Origin: Nocardioides kongjuensis
Lineage (GTDB): Bacteria; Actinomycetota; Actinomycetes; Propionibacteriales; Nocardioidaceae
DNA length: 64,000 bases
Assembly (NCBI RefSeq): GCF_013409625.1
Contig: NZ_JACCBF010000001.1
Coordinates: 5,211,001 to 5,275,000 of the forward strand
Reading direction: 5' to 3'
How positions within the stretch are numbered: position 1 is the first letter of the stretch; every line of letters starts with the position of its first letter. The notes below the pieces were generated by a model. It saw nothing but the letters and a program-made list of their open reading frames with translations, ran no database searches and was not told the DNA's origin. Below, in pieces: positions 63,222 to 64,000 of the stretch. The translations under genes were made by a program, and so were the position numbers.

Positions 63222-64000
63222 GTGAGCAACACGTTGGCGCCCTGGCTGCTGCCCGACGGCTACGGCCGCCCGGCACTGGCCGCGCTGCTGCGCGAGGGCA
63301 GTCTGGTGACCGAGGCGGGCCGGTTCGCGGCCCGTCGTGGCGCGACCCGACGCGTGCGTCGCCGTACGCCCGTCGCGGGTCGCTCGGCGACCCGCGTCGC
63401 CGAGCCGGTGCTGCTCATCCCCGGCTTCCTCGCCGGCGACTGGACCCTCACCGCGATGGCCGCCGAGCTGCGCGGGCGCGGCTTCCGGACCTACCGCTCC
63501 CACATCCACGCCAACGTCGGCTGCACCCTCGGCTCCGCGCTCGCGCTCGAGGCGCGCCTGGAGCAGATCGCCGAGCGCCGCGACGCGCGGGTCCAGATCG
63601 TCGGGCACAGCCTCGGCGGCATGATCGCGCGTGGCCTCGCCGCCCGCCGCCCCGACCTGGTGGCCGGCATCGTCACCATGGGCAGCCCGATGCGTGCCCC
63701 CGCGGCCCACCACGCCCTGCTGACCCGCGGCGTGCGCGTGCTCAACCGGCTCTCGGAGGCCGGCGTCCCCGGCCTGATGAGCGAGGACTGCGTCGCCGGC
63801 GAGTGCGCCCACCTCAGCTTCACGGAGTCGCAGGAGCCGCTGCGCCCCGACGTCGCGATGACCAACGTCTACTCGCGCCGCGACGGCATCGTCGACTGGA
63901 AGGCCTGCATCGATCCCGCCGGCCGGCCCGTCGAGGTGCGGGCGTCCCACATCGGGATGGCCGTCGACCCGCGGGTGATCGACGTGGTCGCGGAGGCGCT
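63222..64000 (+). CDS. lipase-like alpha/beta hydrolase, 3' end outside the window
   Basis: At least 259 residues are coded up to the window end without a stop. The catalytic serine is in IVGHSLGGM (about residue 127), the aspartate in YSRRDGIVDW near 221, and the histidine in ASHIGM near 244, so the triad is complete. The fold start is VLLIPGFLAGDWTLTAMA. It resembles triacylglycerol-lipase/esterase proteins of actinobacteria. No signal peptide; the N-terminus is arginine-rich. GTG start with a leaderless-type promoter. Confidence 0.85.
   Translation, partial: MSNTLAPWLLPDGYGRPALAALLREGSLVTEAGRFAARRGATRRVRRRTPVAGRSATRVAEPVLLIPGFLAGDWTLTAMAAELRGRGFRTYRSHIHANVGCTLGSALALEARLEQIAERRDARVQIVGHSLGGMIARGLAARRPDLVAGIVTMGSPMRAPAAHHALLTRGVRVLNRLSEAGVPGLMSEDCVAGECAHLSFTESQEPLRPDVAMTNVYSRRDGIVDWKACIDPAGRPVEVRASHIGMAVDPRVIDVVAEA

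Overview
This 64 kb window comes from the chromosome of a very GC-rich actinobacterium. Dense ATGA/GTGA gene overlaps, frequent GTG starts, a PIN-PhoH fusion, an actinobacterial XPB-type helicase pair and a mycobacteria-like gene order all fit Nocardioidaceae (Nocardioides or a relative). The genus is an inference from gene content, not a sequence match. Nothing looks like an integrated prophage or plasmid. I saw no tRNA, rRNA, CRISPR array or intact insertion sequence.

Layout. (1) 1-6.8 kb: aromatic-acid catabolism: an AAHS-family transporter (cut by the window edge), a BenE benzoate transporter, and pcaF-pcaI-pcaJ with a divergent LysR regulator. Set into it is a sulfurtransferase/membrane-protein pair facing an OhrR-like MarR regulator. 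(2) 6.8-9.1 kb: small poorly known genes (DUF2087, DUF2786). (3) 9.3-25.7 kb: lon, the XPB helicase and its helicase-C-like partner, a PP2C phosphatase / FHA / RDD-FHA signalling operon, GNAT, cold-shock protein, MFS, DUF3027, methyltransferase, DUF2530 and a MarR-MFS pair. Much of this order recalls the M. tuberculosis Rv0861c-Rv0883c region. (4) 25.7-32.6 kb: AzgA-type purine permease, then the str operon rpsL-rpsG-fusA-tuf ending in a very strong terminator, then trmB. (5) 32.6-39.5 kb: phoH2 with a possible leader peptide, a secreted lytic transglycosylase, a GlsB-like membrane protein, and two unrelated fumarases (class II and class I). (6) 39.6-47.8 kb: a secreted repeat protein, a flavin monooxygenase, then a TPP-riboswitch-controlled thiamine operon thiE-thiO-thiS-thiG-tenI/thiE2-thiD-thiC. 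(7) 48-53.6 kb: mixed accessory genes: a frameshifted DUF222/HNH gene, DUF6194, a tandem MerR, YdeI-like, asparaginase, DUF4032. (8) 53.7-58.1 kb: a complete carbohydrate ABC importer. (9) 58.1-62.3 kb: a sensor kinase/response regulator followed by an ABC/FtsX exporter. (10) 62.2-64 kb: divergent alpha/beta hydrolase and lipase-like genes, the latter cut by the window end.

The points most worth following are: a dispersed family of hairpin repeats with a GAGCGAAGCGAGC-like core, seen at three intergenic places and, apparently, inside the start of thiG; an MFS gene whose only well-placed start codon is ACG; at least seven genes with a TANNNT box 6-7 nt before the start codon, suggesting leaderless mRNAs; a possible leader peptide upstream of phoH2; a TPP riboswitch whose conserved core holds the stop codon of the preceding gene; and an OhrR-like regulator with a large operator facing a sulfurtransferase.
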